A DNA stretch of 39,017 nt from JBBIWA01 sp037439425 (GCA_037439425.1 JBBIWA010000055.1:1-39017); one strand, 5' to 3'. Counted from the first letter of the stretch, positions 6,812 through 16,180 are shown. The notes: generated from the letters alone by a model not told the origin. Made by a program: numbers and translations.

Positions 6812-8191
6812 TTAGCGTCTCTTCCACAACACGCACACGAAAAAACTCTCCACGCCTTGCCGATGAGTGAAGGTACGCGCTCCGTGGCTTGATGTCAACA
6901 ACGGCGTAGGATCAAGCCCCAGCTCAATCAATCGTTCGCGTGTTAGATCACGGTATTCCGAATGCTGGCTGCGAAACCAGGCGATCACCTCTTCGCCTTC
7001 TTCTGGCTCAGTGGTGCAGACTGCATAGGTGAGCAGACCGCCAGCGCGCACCTGCGACGCAGCATTAACGAGCATCTGTCGCTGCAGCGCGGCTAGCTCC
7101 CTGATCTTTTGCGCGCTCATCCGCCACTTGATCTCCGGATGCGGTTGCAGTGTGCCAAGTCCAGAGCAGGGCGCATCAACAAGCACCGTGTCGAAGTTGC
7201 CAGGTTCGGTGAAAGGCAGCGGTCTAGTTGCATCAAGCTGGATGAAGTCGAGATGTGAAACATTGAGCCGCGCGGCGATTTCGCGTGTCAGGCGCAGCCG
7301 ATGAAGATGAAGGTCCGCAGCGACAATGAGCGCATCTGCAGGCAGCAGGGAAGCCATCTGCGTGGTTTTGCTGCCCGGCGCGGCGCAAAGGTCCAGCGCT
7401 TTCAGGTGCTGGGCAGACGAATTGAGATTCACAGCTGCTAAATGCGCTACCAGTTGCGAGGCTTCACCCTGCAAATAAATCCAACCTTTCTGCACTGGCT
7501 CTGAGTGCGCGCTGAGAGTCCCGCTTTCAATCACGGCTGCCTGCGGCGCGAGTGCAGATGCGCGCATGCCGATGCCATGTTCAAAGAGCCAGGCGCGCGT
7601 CTGAGTTTCGTCCTGGCGCAGCGGATTGAAGCGAAAAGCTGCACGCGGTGTAGTATTATTGGCTATAGCCAACGCGTGCGCCTCATCTACCCCGAAGCGT
7701 CTCACCCATCGTTCTAGGAGCCAGGCTGGATGCGAAGTCTCAATGCTCAATCTTGCGAGCGGGTCTGCAATTGAGCCAATAGCTGCGTTAGCCTCTTCTC
7801 TTCCGGCACGCTGGGCTGCGCGCAGCACAGCGTTGACGAAGGGCGCGGCGCTCTGTAGCTTCTTCTCTTTGACCAGCTTAACTGATTCGTTGATTGCCGC
7901 ATGTGGTGGGATGCGCGCGAGAAAGTTAAGCTGATATAGGCCCAGGCGCAGCGCAATGATGACTGCAAGATCGAGCTTGCTGAGCCTTCGGCCTGCGTGA
8001 CGTTCAATCAGAAAGTCTAGTTGCGCGCGCCAGCGCAACACACCGAGCGTCAACTCTTGCGCTAAGGAATGGTCCTCGGGCGACAGGTGCCCGTAGCGCG
8101 AAGAGGCAAGCAGGTGACTGGCGTAGGCTTCTTCTGTCTCCACGCGCCAGAGCACTTCAAAGGCCGCTTGTCGTGCCTCTGTGACCTGCAT
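6812..8191 (-). CDS. rsmB: 16S rRNA (cytosine(967)-C(5))-methyltransferase RsmB
   Basis: The 459-aa enzyme methylates C967 of 16S rRNA using SAM. An N-terminal NusB-like RNA-binding domain (EARQAAFEVLWRVETE onward; LRLGLYQLNFL) is followed by the RsmB/NOP2 catalytic domain with LDLCAAPGSKTTQMA (about 266-280). The motif IV cysteine is C342 in VDAPCSGLGTLQPHPEIKW and the motif VI cysteine is C392 in YAVCTTEPEEGEEV. The ATG at 8191 is preferred because it lies 2 nt after the upstream hydrolase stop, indicating coupling; the open frame extends 18 codons further into that gene. In many bacteria rsmB follows fmt directly; here an alpha/beta hydrolase and a dispersed repeat separate them. Confidence 0.95.
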   Translation of the reverse strand: MQVTEARQAAFEVLWRVETEEAYASHLLASSRYGHLSPEDHSLAQELTLGVLRWRAQLDFLIERHAGRRLSKLDLAVIIALRLGLYQLNFLARIPPHAAINESVKLVKEKKLQSAAPFVNAVLRAAQRAGREEANAAIGSIADPLARLSIETSHPAWLLERWVRRFGVDEAHALAIANNTTPRAAFRFNPLRQDETQTRAWLFEHGIGMRASALAPQAAVIESGTLSAHSEPVQKGWIYLQGEASQLVAHLAAVNLNSSAQHLKALDLCAAPGSKTTQMASLLPADALIVAADLHLHRLRLTREIAARLNVSHLDFIQLDATRPLPFTEPGNFDTVLVDAPCSGLGTLQPHPEIKWRMSAQKIRELAALQRQMLVNAASQVRAGGLLTYAVCTTEPEEGEEVIAWFRSQHSEYRDLTRERLIELGLDPTPLLTSSHGARTFTHRQGVESFFVCVLWKRR

Positions 8192-8193
8192 AC

Positions 8194-9006
8194 TCACTGT
8201 CGTTGCAAAATCTGGCGCAGAAATTGGCCTGCCAGGCGATTGCATTCGTTAGCAGTCTCAGGCTCGCAATGCGGCGCGTGCTCGCCGCTTTCGAGCACAT
8301 AAATCGGCACGCGCGGAAGCAGCATTTTGACCCGATCCAGCTCATCCGGCTCAGTGCGCGGATCCTTGCGACCGTGAATCAAAATCGCTGCCACTTGTAA
8401 CTCGGCGAGGCGTTGGCCAAAGAGATCCCTTTCAGGCAAATGGGCAGTCTCGGCAATCTCCAACCACGCTTGACCGCCGCAGCGCAAAACCGTTCGCCAG
8501 TAATCTGCGCCGTGATCTCTAGCGAGCATCGCGCGGACGTGCTCGCTGAAGCTATCAGGATTCTTGGCCATCCGCTCGAAGAATTCTCGCGACCGGGGTT
8601 TGAACCGATCATAGTGAAATGCTTCCATAATGATCCCGGCATACCTTGCCGGATCGGTAATGCCCATGATAGCTGCGATCACTGCCCCATCGCTATGCCC
8701 CCACAACACACATCGCTTGATGCCGAGCGCATCAAGAAAAGCCGCTGCTTCGACCGCTGCCGCGGCGTGAAAATCTGGCGGCAGTTGCTCAATCCGAACT
8801 GAACGCCCGTAGCCGGTGCGGTCTGGAATCAGAATACGAAAGCTGTGACCGAACTCAGCGATTTGATGATCAAACGGAAAAATCTCGTAGCCCCATCCAC
8901 CGTGAAGAAAGAGCAGCGGCATTCCGCTCCCAAATTCGCGGTAGAAGATCTTGACCGGATTGACTCCCGGAATCAGTGGCGACTGATTGATGTGAAGGTA
9001 TGGCAA
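8194..9006 (-). CDS. Alpha/beta-fold hydrolase
   Basis: This is a 270-aa single-domain alpha/beta hydrolase without a signal peptide. The oxyanion-hole segment is LLFLHGGWG (about 31-39), the nucleophile elbow is WGHSDGAVI with S105, and the acid and base candidates are D215 in HGRKDPRTEPDE and H243 or H246 in SGEHAPHCE. The substrate is unknown; sequence style is closest to haloalkane dehalogenase/esterase-like hydrolases. Start: TTG at 9006, preceded by a strong AGGAGGTGAT with short spacing; no ATG fits as well. The ribosome-binding site lies at the edge of a dispersed inverted repeat. The stop is 2 nt from the rsmB start. Confidence 0.88.
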   Translation of the reverse strand: MPYLHINQSPLIPGVNPVKIFYREFGSGMPLLFLHGGWGYEIFPFDHQIAEFGHSFRILIPDRTGYGRSVRIEQLPPDFHAAAAVEAAAFLDALGIKRCVLWGHSDGAVIAAIMGITDPARYAGIIMEAFHYDRFKPRSREFFERMAKNPDSFSEHVRAMLARDHGADYWRTVLRCGGQAWLEIAETAHLPERDLFGQRLAELQVAAILIHGRKDPRTEPDELDRVKMLLPRVPIYVLESGEHAPHCEPETANECNRLAGQFLRQILQRQ

Positions 9007-9024
9007 ATCACCTCCTGGGAAAAT

Positions 9025-9111
9025 CCTGGGCAGGCACGCATCCTTGCGTGCTCAGCTTCATCGAGCGCGCCGCTGCTGCAGAGCAAGCACACTAGAAGCG
9101 TGCGTACCCAG
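9025..9111. repeat. Dispersed inverted repeat, RBS-flanked family
   Basis: The arms are CCTGGGCAGGCACGC at the left and GCGTGCGTACCCAG at the right, with inner stem sequence CTTGCGTGC against a diverged GCAAGCACAC. Between the repeat and the hydrolase start (minus strand) lies the flank GGATTTTCCCAGGAGG, which supplies that gene's Shine-Dalgarno sequence. It is about 87 bp, like the copies at 19559, 28294 and 32146. Confidence 0.85.
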
Positions 9112-9491
9112 CTCCTCATCGGAACATCCCCGGGTACGCGCGCCATTAGTTTCTCCACAAGTATCTGCACGCACCCAAAGTAAGCCCTCCAGAATCTAGC
9201 CCCGGGTGAAACGCAAGCGAAACCTTGACTAGGTAAGCTGGGGCCAGCCGCAGCCCACCAGATGGGCGACCGCCGCTGGAACGCAAGCAGCCAGCGGGCA
9301 GCTAGCCAGATTGAGAACGTCGGGAACCGTCAGAGATAAAAATGTGTACCTTGAAGAGGCGCCAGAGTTCTGTGCGCCGCCTTCACTGCGCCGTCTTGTT
9401 TCTGCCTGTCCCAGACGTTTCACCTCTGGCTACCTTCTCCAGGCCGCGGGCGCGGCCAATGTTTGAACCTCAACCTTTTGCTCCGATCATT
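9112..9491. other. Intergenic region, no convincing gene
   Basis: This stretch between the inverted repeat and the end of fmt has no coding region I trust. It includes degenerate repeat-like sequence (CCCCGGGTGAAACGCAAGCG near 9201) and a short minus-strand open frame (9229-9423) with no recognisable motif. No clear terminator was seen for genes upstream on the minus strand. Confidence 0.5.
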
Positions 9492-10433
9492 TTACTGTAG
9501 CCTTACCCCTACCTCGAGCCTCGCGCCATTCAAGAAATCCCGCGCTGACATCGCTCGCCTGCCAGCAGGTTGCACTTCGTGAACTCGTAGCCGGGTGGCG
9601 CCGCCACAGGCGACGACAAAACTCTCCTTCGTCACCTCGCAGACCGTGCCTGGTTCACTCAGCACAGCCTCACCTGGCTCCGCCGAAGCGCGAAGGATTT
9701 CCAGACGCTGCCCCGCAAGAAAGGTGTAGCAGCCAGGGAAAGGCGTAAAACCGCGCAACCGATTGACTATTTCCTGCGCCGTGAGTGTCCAGACGATCTG
9801 TCCATCTTCTCGCTTGAGCATCGGCGCGTAGCTGGCTTCAGCATCATTTTGTGGCGTGGCCGTGAGCTCGTCGTGCTCAAGTTTGGCCAGCGCTTCGATC
9901 AGCAGCTCGGCGCCCATCTTGGCCAAACGCGCAGTGAGTTGCGGCGCCGTCTCTTCGTCACCGACTTCAGTAGCGCGCTGAAGCAGGATGGCGCCGGTAT
10001 CGAGTCCCTCGTCCATCTGCATAATGGTGACGCCGGTTTCGCGCTCGCCGCAAGCGATGGCCCAATTGATCGGCGCAGCGCCGCGATACTTGGGAAGCAG
10101 GGAAGAGTGGACGTTGAGAAAGCCGTAGCGCGGCGCTTGCAGCATCCACGCGGGCAGGATACGACCGTAAGCGACGACAATCCCAGCTGCAACTTCTTTG
10201 AGCAGTGGCTCGAACTGCTGGCGCGCTTCTACGGTCTTGATCTTTTCGGGCTGAAAGACCTTTAGCCCGCGCTCCTCGGCAAAGACTTTGACTGGTGGCT
10301 GGGTGATGATTTGTTTACGACCTACGGGCCGATCAGGTTGCGTAAAGACGGCGCGCACCTCGTGGCCAGCTTCAATCAACTTGCTGAGCGAAGGCACTGC
10401 GAATTCAGGTGTGCCCATGAAGACCACTCTCAT
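9492..10433 (-). CDS. fmt: Methionyl-tRNA formyltransferase
   Basis: The 313-aa enzyme formylates Met-tRNAfMet with 10-formyl-THF for translation initiation. It starts MRVVFMGTPEFAVPSL, the usual N-terminus. The catalytic segment FLNVHSSLLPKYRGAAPINW holds N107 and H109, and MDEGLDTGAIL holds D145. A C-terminal OB-like domain follows (LRGFTPFPGCYTF onward). The ATG at 10433 is chosen from family alignment; the open frame extends 22 codons upstream without homology. Its usual partner def (peptide deformylase) is not adjacent. The gene upstream on the same strand is the Hfq/Sm-like gene, 99 nt away. Confidence 0.96.
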   Translation of the reverse strand: MRVVFMGTPEFAVPSLSKLIEAGHEVRAVFTQPDRPVGRKQIITQPPVKVFAEERGLKVFQPEKIKTVEARQQFEPLLKEVAAGIVVAYGRILPAWMLQAPRYGFLNVHSSLLPKYRGAAPINWAIACGERETGVTIMQMDEGLDTGAILLQRATEVGDEETAPQLTARLAKMGAELLIEALAKLEHDELTATPQNDAEASYAPMLKREDGQIVWTLTAQEIVNRLRGFTPFPGCYTFLAGQRLEILRASAEPGEAVLSEPGTVCEVTKESFVVACGGATRLRVHEVQPAGRRAMSARDFLNGARLEVGVRLQ

Positions 10434-10532
10434 AGCGAACGGCGTATTGTAGTCGTTCCCTCGGCTCGAAGCAGGCGTCGGTTGTGCTTTCTCCCTCACT
10501 GGCTCAAGCGACGCGCGCGCAAAGCGGTTCAG

Positions 10533-10826
10533 CTAGGCTTCGTAGAGGTAGCGGACGCTGCTTTTGCGCAGGAAGAGGTTCGGTCCATTATCGGCCGGTC
10601 CGAGGCTAAAGACGTCACGATCATAGTAACGCACGCGGCCCCGCAAAGTTTCGCCAGTTCTCAGCACCACTACGACGTCTGCCCCTGAATCAATCAGCGA
10701 TTTGAAGTAAGCGGCTTCGTAACCGGTGCTTTCAGGCGGCGCGTTGCTGCCGATCGTCTTTTGGCTTGGAGGGCCTTGCTTGGTCTTTTTCCGTTTTGGT
10801 GAGCGGCGTTTTTTTGAGGCAGCCAT
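10533..10826 (-). CDS. Hfq/Sm-like RNA-binding protein with basic N-terminal extension
   Basis: The 97-aa protein has about 30 lysine/arginine-rich residues (KKRRSPKRKKTK), then an Sm-type fold: AAYFKSLIDSGADVVVVL, then RTGETLRGRVRYYDRDVFSL and KSSVRYLYEA. The placement of L-R-T-G-E-x-L-x-G-R-V and Y-D-x-x-x-F-x-L matches the Sm1 motif of Hfq. The Hfq YKHA Sm2 signature is replaced by VRYLYE. It is therefore Hfq-like rather than orthodox Hfq. Expected role: RNA chaperone or sRNA-mRNA pairing; the basic arm may add RNA contacts. An 18-bp palindrome lies 60 nt upstream. Confidence 0.78.
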   Translation of the reverse strand: MAASKKRRSPKRKKTKQGPPSQKTIGSNAPPESTGYEAAYFKSLIDSGADVVVVLRTGETLRGRVRYYDRDVFSLGPADNGPNLFLRKSSVRYLYEA

Positions 10827-10885
10827 ATTGCCTCCTGGCGCTCGACTTCGGCGCGCTGTGATAAGTGGGTTGGTGTTTGCAACCG

Positions 10886-10903
10886 GCTGCGGTTAACCGC
10901 AGC
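10886..10903. promoter_or_regulatory. 18-bp perfect palindrome upstream of the Hfq-like gene
   Basis: The sequence GCTGCGGTTAACCGCAGC is perfectly self-complementary, centred 68 nt upstream of the Hfq-like start. With no loop it is more likely a dimeric-protein operator than an RNA hairpin. No regulator is identified. Confidence 0.4.
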
Positions 10904-11008
10904 TGGTGCACTGCAGGCCACCCCAAGGGCGGCTGCTCTTTGTTGCTCAAGGGCAGGTGATTAGCCCTTGACGAAGTTTGCTATCTGAGGTTTTGATCCT
11001 CAGGCCGA

Positions 11009-11911
11009 TCAGGGTTTTTTCGCCTTTGATCCTCCCGGGCTGAGAATGGTTTCCGGGAGCTTGCGCTCACGTTCCTGTTCTCTGATGAGCGCAATGCGGC
11101 GTGCCAGATAGGTCGGATCCTGAGGATCAGCTTCGATCTTCTCCAGTATCGCTATGGCCTGGTCGTATTGGAAAGTGCGCTCGTAGCAATCGGCCAGGCC
11201 TAATTGCGCATGGCGTCGAATCTGAGCATCATCCGTCTGCTGAATGACTGTCTGGTAGACCGGGATGGCCTCCTCGAATTCATTGCGCGCGGAAAGAATG
11301 CCACCCATGCGGAGATAGGCGCGTTCCGATAGCTGATCGTAAGGCGCGTCCTTGACGACCTTCTCATATTCGGCCAGGGCTTGACTGAAGTCTTCCTGTT
11401 CGTAATAAAGTTCCGCGACGTTAAGCCGCAAGCGTCGCCGGTCGGGAGTCTCGGGCCTGGCCAGGAGGATTTCGTATTCGTTGATCGCTTCACGTCGTTT
11501 CCCCATGGCCGCGAAGGTCTCGGCCAGCCGCTGGCGAGCTTCAAGGATCTGAGCTGAGTCCGGATGATCCTCGATCAAGTGGATGTAATGCTGTGTCGCG
11601 CGCTCGTATTGCTTAAGATTGAGGTGATAAATATTGGCCACCTTGAGCCGCACCTCAGGGGCCTGGCGGTGCTCCGGAGTTTCTTTGAGAAATTCTTCGT
11701 AAAGCAGCGCGGCCGTTTCGTAATCCTCCCGGTCCCAGGCTTCCTGAGCCTGCTCAAGCAGCGCCCCGCGCGGGCGGCAGGCCGCAAGGAAAAGCCCTAG
11801 GCAACAGAGCAGAGAGAGCAAGCCGCAGAGGGCATAGCGAGCCGTAAGGCCGCACTGCTGCCTCTTCTCCTCATTTCGCTTGACGCGCCTCGGCGCTGCT
11901 GATTTCACCAC
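11009..11911 (-). CDS. TPR-repeat lipoprotein
   Basis: The 300-aa protein has a long basic N-terminus, a hydrophobic segment (YALCGLLSLLCCLGLFLAAC, about 26-45) and a lipobox-like LAAC, so it is probably a lipoprotein. It then carries tandem tetratricopeptide repeats: ETAALLYEEFLKETPEH, RATQHYIHLIEDHPDS, EAINEYEILLARP, QALAEYEKVVKDAP, EAIPVYQTVIQQ and QAIAILEKIEADP. TPR lipoproteins of this sort act as envelope scaffolds (BamD/YbgF-like), but no specific partner can be named. Start is a GTG at 11911 because no ATG is available before the signal region; no clear Shine-Dalgarno was seen. It follows gyrA by 19 nt on the same strand, suggesting readthrough or an operon. Confidence 0.8.
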   Translation of the reverse strand: MVKSAAPRRVKRNEEKRQQCGLTARYALCGLLSLLCCLGLFLAACRPRGALLEQAQEAWDREDYETAALLYEEFLKETPEHRQAPEVRLKVANIYHLNLKQYERATQHYIHLIEDHPDSAQILEARQRLAETFAAMGKRREAINEYEILLARPETPDRRRLRLNVAELYYEQEDFSQALAEYEKVVKDAPYDQLSERAYLRMGGILSARNEFEEAIPVYQTVIQQTDDAQIRRHAQLGLADCYERTFQYDQAIAILEKIEADPQDPTYLARRIALIREQERERKLPETILSPGGSKAKKP

Positions 11912-11930
11912 GATAGTCTTGCTGGCTTGG

Positions 11931-14405
11931 TTATTTCACCACGGCTTCCTCTACTTCTTTTTCGGTCCGGCTCTCAACCAGAGAGGCGCTGGCTACCAGA
12001 TCGCCATCGGAAGTGTCCATCAATTTCACTCCCTGAGCGCTGCGGCCGGTAGCGCGCACCTGGTCGGCTTCAATCCGAATCAGTTTCCCCTGAGAGGTGA
12101 TGATCATCACTTCGCTCTCTTCCGTCACAGGCATCACGGCCACCACCTCGCCATTGCGCTGAGTCGTCTTGATATTGATCACGCCTTTGCCGCCGCGCGA
12201 TTGGAAACGATATTCGGACAGCGGAGTCTGTTTGCCGAACCCATTGGTAGTCACGGTGAGCATCTGCTCCTCGCCCTGGACAGCGCAGACACTGACCACG
12301 TAATCGTCCGCGCGCAGGTCAATGCCACGCACTCCGCGGGCCGCCCGGCCCATCGGGCGCACATCTTCCTCGTCAAAGCAGATGGCGTAACCGCCGCGGG
12401 TGGCCAGGAAGATCTTCTTCTTCCCATCCGTCAGCTCGACGGCTATCAATTCATCGTCGCTATCGACGCCCATCGCGATAATACCGTTGGAGCGGATATT
12501 GGCAAACTCCGAAAGCTCGGTCTTCTTGATCACTCCCTGGCGCGTCACCATGACGACATATTTCCCTTCAGAGAACTCGCGCACCGGGATGACACCTGCG
12601 ACCCTTTCTTGGCTGGGCAGATTGATCAAATTGACAATCGCTTTGCCACGCCCGGCGGCTGTTGCTTCGGGAATCTCGTGCACTTTGAGCTTATAGACCT
12701 GGCCTTGCGTAGTGAAGACCATCAGGTGGCTGTGTGTCGAAGCAATGAAGAGATGTGCTACCTCGTCTTCAGAGCGCGTGCTCATCCCTTTGCGGCCGGT
12801 TCCGCCGCGCCGTTGTGCTCGATAGGCCGACAGCGGTGTGCGTTTAATATAGCCCGAATGCGTGAGCGTGATAACCACATCTTCATCGGCGATCAAGTCC
12901 TCTAGTTTCAGCTCAACCCCTTGCTCCACGATCTGGGTGCGGCGCGCATCGGCATATTCTTTCTGCACGGCGCGCAGCTCTTTGATGATCACGTTGCGCA
13001 GCGCCCGCTCGTTAGCCAGAATCTCCTCCAGCTCAGCGATGAGCTGAATGATCTCTTTGTATTCGTCAAGCAACTTCTGGCGCTCGAGCGCGGCCAGCCG
13101 CCGCAGTTGCATATCCAGAATCGCCTGCGCTTGCAGCTCTGAGAACTTGAAGCGCGCCATCAATCCCTGCTTGGCCACCTCGGTCGTCTTCGAGCTGCGG
13201 ATCAATTTGATCACCTCGTCGAGCACGTCGAGGGCTTTTTTCAAACCTTCCAGGATGTGGGCGCGCGCTTTAGCCTTGCGCAGCTCGTATTGGGTGCGAT
13301 TGCGCACCACCTCGCGGCGGAAGGCGATAAACTCACTCAGCGTCTCAACCAGATTGAGCACGCGCGGTTGCCCATTGGCGATAGCCAGATTGATCACCCC
13401 GAAGGAGGTCTGCAACTGCGTCAGCTTGTAGAGCTTATTGAGGATGATCTGTGGTACTGCATCGCGCTTGAGTTCAATGACGATACGCACCTTCTTCTGG
13501 GCAGTGCTCTCCCGGTCGGTTTCATCCCGGATCTCCGCGATGCCCTCAATCCGTTTGTTCTGCACCAGCTCGGCGATCTGTTCGATCAGTTTAGCTTTGT
13601 TGACTTGGTAGGGGATCTCGGTAATCACAATCGCTGCGCGCTCTTGTGACCCGCGCCCGATCTTGTCAATCGCCGCGCGCGCGCGCAGTTGCAACACTCC
13701 ACGCCCGGTCTCATAGGCCTGGAGGATCCCTTCGCGCCCATAGATAAAGCCGCCGGTCGGGAAATCAGGGCCGGGCAGCCACTCCATCAGCTCTTTGACT
13801 GTGGCCTGTGGATGCTGGATCAAATGGATGGTTGCTTCAATCAGTTCGCTCAGGTTGTGTGGCGGAATCTTAGTGGCCATGCCCACCGCGATGCCATCCG
13901 AGCCGTTCAGGAGCAGGTTCGGAATGCGCGTCGGTAAGACGGTCGGCTCCAGGCGCGACTCATCGTAGTTGGGCACGAAGGCCACCGTCTCCTTCTCGAT
14001 GTCGGCCAGCATTTCGGTAGCGATGCGGGTTAGCCGCGCTTCAGTGTATCTGTAGGCGGCCGGCGCGTCGGCATCGATCGAACCGAAATTTCCCTGTCCA
14101 TCTACCAGCGGATAGCGCATGGAGAAGTCCTGCGCCATGCGCACCATCGCGTCATAGACGGCGGCGTCACCGTGCGGATGATATTTGCCGAGACAATCGC
14201 CCACGATCGTCGCCGACTTCTTATACGGCTTGCCCGGTTCCAATCCCAGCTCGCGCATGGTATAGAGGATGCGCCGATGCACCGGTTTCAGCCCGTCGCG
14301 TACGTCCGGCAAGGCGCGGCCGATGATGACCGACATGGCGTAGTCGAGATAACTCCGCCGCATTTCATCTTCAATATTCACCGTGAGTTTTAGCTGACTA
14401 TCCAT
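11931..14405 (-). CDS. gyrA: DNA gyrase subunit A
   Basis: The 824-aa subunit of type II topoisomerase breaks and rejoins DNA and wraps it for negative supercoiling. The catalytic tyrosine is Y120 in AAYRYTEARLTRIA. The quinolone-determining segment reads YHPHGDAAVYDAM, with alanine at the position of E. coli Ser83 and aspartate at that of Asp87. The C-terminal beta-pinwheel begins with a GyrA-box-like QRRGGTG (about 531-537), which favours gyrase over ParC. Length is typical. The ATG at 14405 has AGGG 7 nt upstream; a TTG codon just before it is unlikely to be used. gyrB is not in the window. Confidence 0.97.
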   Translation of the reverse strand: MDSQLKLTVNIEDEMRRSYLDYAMSVIIGRALPDVRDGLKPVHRRILYTMRELGLEPGKPYKKSATIVGDCLGKYHPHGDAAVYDAMVRMAQDFSMRYPLVDGQGNFGSIDADAPAAYRYTEARLTRIATEMLADIEKETVAFVPNYDESRLEPTVLPTRIPNLLLNGSDGIAVGMATKIPPHNLSELIEATIHLIQHPQATVKELMEWLPGPDFPTGGFIYGREGILQAYETGRGVLQLRARAAIDKIGRGSQERAAIVITEIPYQVNKAKLIEQIAELVQNKRIEGIAEIRDETDRESTAQKKVRIVIELKRDAVPQIILNKLYKLTQLQTSFGVINLAIANGQPRVLNLVETLSEFIAFRREVVRNRTQYELRKAKARAHILEGLKKALDVLDEVIKLIRSSKTTEVAKQGLMARFKFSELQAQAILDMQLRRLAALERQKLLDEYKEIIQLIAELEEILANERALRNVIIKELRAVQKEYADARRTQIVEQGVELKLEDLIADEDVVITLTHSGYIKRTPLSAYRAQRRGGTGRKGMSTRSEDEVAHLFIASTHSHLMVFTTQGQVYKLKVHEIPEATAAGRGKAIVNLINLPSQERVAGVIPVREFSEGKYVVMVTRQGVIKKTELSEFANIRSNGIIAMGVDSDDELIAVELTDGKKKIFLATRGGYAICFDEEDVRPMGRAARGVRGIDLRADDYVVSVCAVQGEEQMLTVTTNGFGKQTPLSEYRFQSRGGKGVINIKTTQRNGEVVAVMPVTEESEVMIITSQGKLIRIEADQVRATGRSAQGVKLMDTSDGDLVASASLVESRTEKEVEEAVVK

Positions 14406-14474
14406 CAAGTTTCCCTCAGAAAATCAGACTTCAGAGCTGAATTACCCTTTCATCCTGGCGCACGGGCGACCTCC

Positions 14475-14756
14475 TTATGCCTTCTTCACATGGGCTTTAA
14501 TGCACTCATGAGAGCAAAAAGTCTGGCTGCGGCCCTGAGCAAAAAGCGTGACAGCTTCGTGCGCCGAGACGAATGAGCCGCAAGCGAGACAGCGCACCAT
14601 GTCGGTGCCCGTCGGCGGTGGGTCCTGCCTTAGCTTGTTTTTGATCTCGCGCACCTCTTTGAGAGTCCCGCGCACTTGCAGGCTCAGCCGCGCCATTCTT
14701 CTCAGCAGAAAAACGACGAGGCTGAAGAGGATCAGGATGATGATGATGCGCAGCAT
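14475..14756 (-). CDS. Small membrane protein with C-terminal zinc-binding motif (PP0621-like)
   Basis: The 93-aa protein has one N-terminal transmembrane helix (IIIILILFSLVVFLL), a short coiled segment and a four-ligand metal site: CLACGSFVS, then FCSHECIKAH. The arrangement CxxC...CxxxC/H resembles TRASH-like or PP0621-family small proteins. Function is unknown. ATG at 14756 overlaps the stop of the upstream TPR gene by one base (TGATG), so translation is probably coupled. A GGAGG lies about 10 nt upstream. gyrA follows 70 nt downstream on the same strand. Confidence 0.75.
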   Translation of the reverse strand: MLRIIIILILFSLVVFLLRRMARLSLQVRGTLKEVREIKNKLRQDPPPTGTDMVRCLACGSFVSAHEAVTLFAQGRSQTFCSHECIKAHVKKA

Positions 14757-15427
14757 CAACGCTTGCCTCCGCGAGGTTGCTCCGGTCCGTGAGAAAGTAC
14801 CGTCTGGGACTTATTATTGGACGACTGTTGCTGCGCTGCTTGCAAATACTGGCGCATCTGAGCCAGCGCTGGATCGCCTGGCCGGAGGGCTTCCAGTTGT
14901 CGGAGCAGGGAGTCAGCTTCGGCAAGGTTCTGGCCGGTTTCGACCAGGGCAGCCATGAGATAAAAAGTGGCGAGCGGATAGTTCGGGCGAAGCTTCAAGG
15001 CGCGGCGCGACCAGTCAATCGCTTCCGTGAATTTTTGAGCAAAGAAGTAGGCCTCACCCAGCGAAGCCATAGTTTCTGGGTCCTCGGGTTTGATCCGCAG
15101 AGCCTGGTGCAGGAATTCCAAAGCGCCTTCCGGGCGCTGAATCTGAATGAACTGTTCGGCGGCCAGACGCTGGGCTTCAAAGTCATTGGGATTGTTGCGT
15201 GCCCGCTCAATAATGAGCCGCGTTTGTTCCATGCCCTGGGCTGGTGTGGACTCTTTATCGCTACTCGAATTAACACTGGTAGCGCGGGGCACTTCCTGGG
15301 CTGCCTGCAGCGCTGCTGCCTGAGCCACCGCGCTCCGCTCCTGGCGATATTGGTAGTTGGCTACTTTGAATCCAATCACCAGACCCACTACCAGACCAGT
15401 CACAGAAAAAAGCAGGTTTCTCTTCAA
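14756..15427 (-). CDS. Membrane-anchored TPR protein
   Basis: The 223-aa protein has an N-terminal membrane anchor or uncleaved signal (LLFSVTGLVVGLVIGFKVA, about 4-22), a low-complexity Ala/Gln/Ser linker, and then several TPRs (FEAQRLAAEQFIQIQRPEGA; LEFLHQALRIKPEDPETMA; TEAIDWSRRALKLRPNYPLA). The layout resembles CcmH/NrfG-type cytochrome c maturation TPR proteins, but no heme-handling partner is nearby, so it is called only as a TPR scaffold. It is translationally coupled to the small zinc protein downstream. Confidence 0.75.
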   Translation of the reverse strand: MKRNLLFSVTGLVVGLVIGFKVANYQYRQERSAVAQAAALQAAQEVPRATSVNSSSDKESTPAQGMEQTRLIIERARNNPNDFEAQRLAAEQFIQIQRPEGALEFLHQALRIKPEDPETMASLGEAYFFAQKFTEAIDWSRRALKLRPNYPLATFYLMAALVETGQNLAEADSLLRQLEALRPGDPALAQMRQYLQAAQQQSSNNKSQTVLSHGPEQPRGGKR

Positions 15428-15512
15428 AGGCCCCTCTCAGGTTATAAGGAAGCGCCGGACGCAACTACTGATCCGGCGCCGGTGCTATAGATTAACTTAT
15501 GCTGGCTTAGGT

Positions 15513-15981
<469 letters not shown>

Positions 15982-16028
15982 AACTATCCAGGCCAGAATT
16001 ATACCATAACCAGAGGAGATGATGAGAG

Positions 16029-16096
16029 CCTGGCAGCGCGCGCTTGCGAGCGTGCAGGGGTTTCACTCTCGACGGGCAGGCGCGTGCGCTACCAGG
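16029..16096. repeat. Dispersed inverted repeat, short copy
   Basis: CCTGGCAGCGCGCGCTTGC pairs imperfectly with GCGCGTGCGCTACCAGG. It is followed by GGATTTTCCGCAGGAGA, the ribosome-binding-like end of the family, and then an ATG at about 16120 that opens only a five-codon frame. It lies between rnpB and the end of htrA. Confidence 0.7.
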
Positions 16097-16180
16097 GATT
16101 TTCCGCAGGAGAAAGCATAATGAGCATACATATATGATCGATCTGGCGGGCAAGCTCATCGGGAAATTATCCCAGGCCAA

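Noticed and set aside
10951..11008. Rho-independent terminator CTGAGGTTTTGATCCTCAG
   Set aside because: The 6-bp stem has no T-run in the direction of the minus-strand gene; the T-run at 11014-11019 lies on the other side.
11880..12905. 341-codon open frame opposite gyrA
   Set aside because: It lies entirely across gyrA and its neighbour; the histidine-rich product is typical of antisense shadows.
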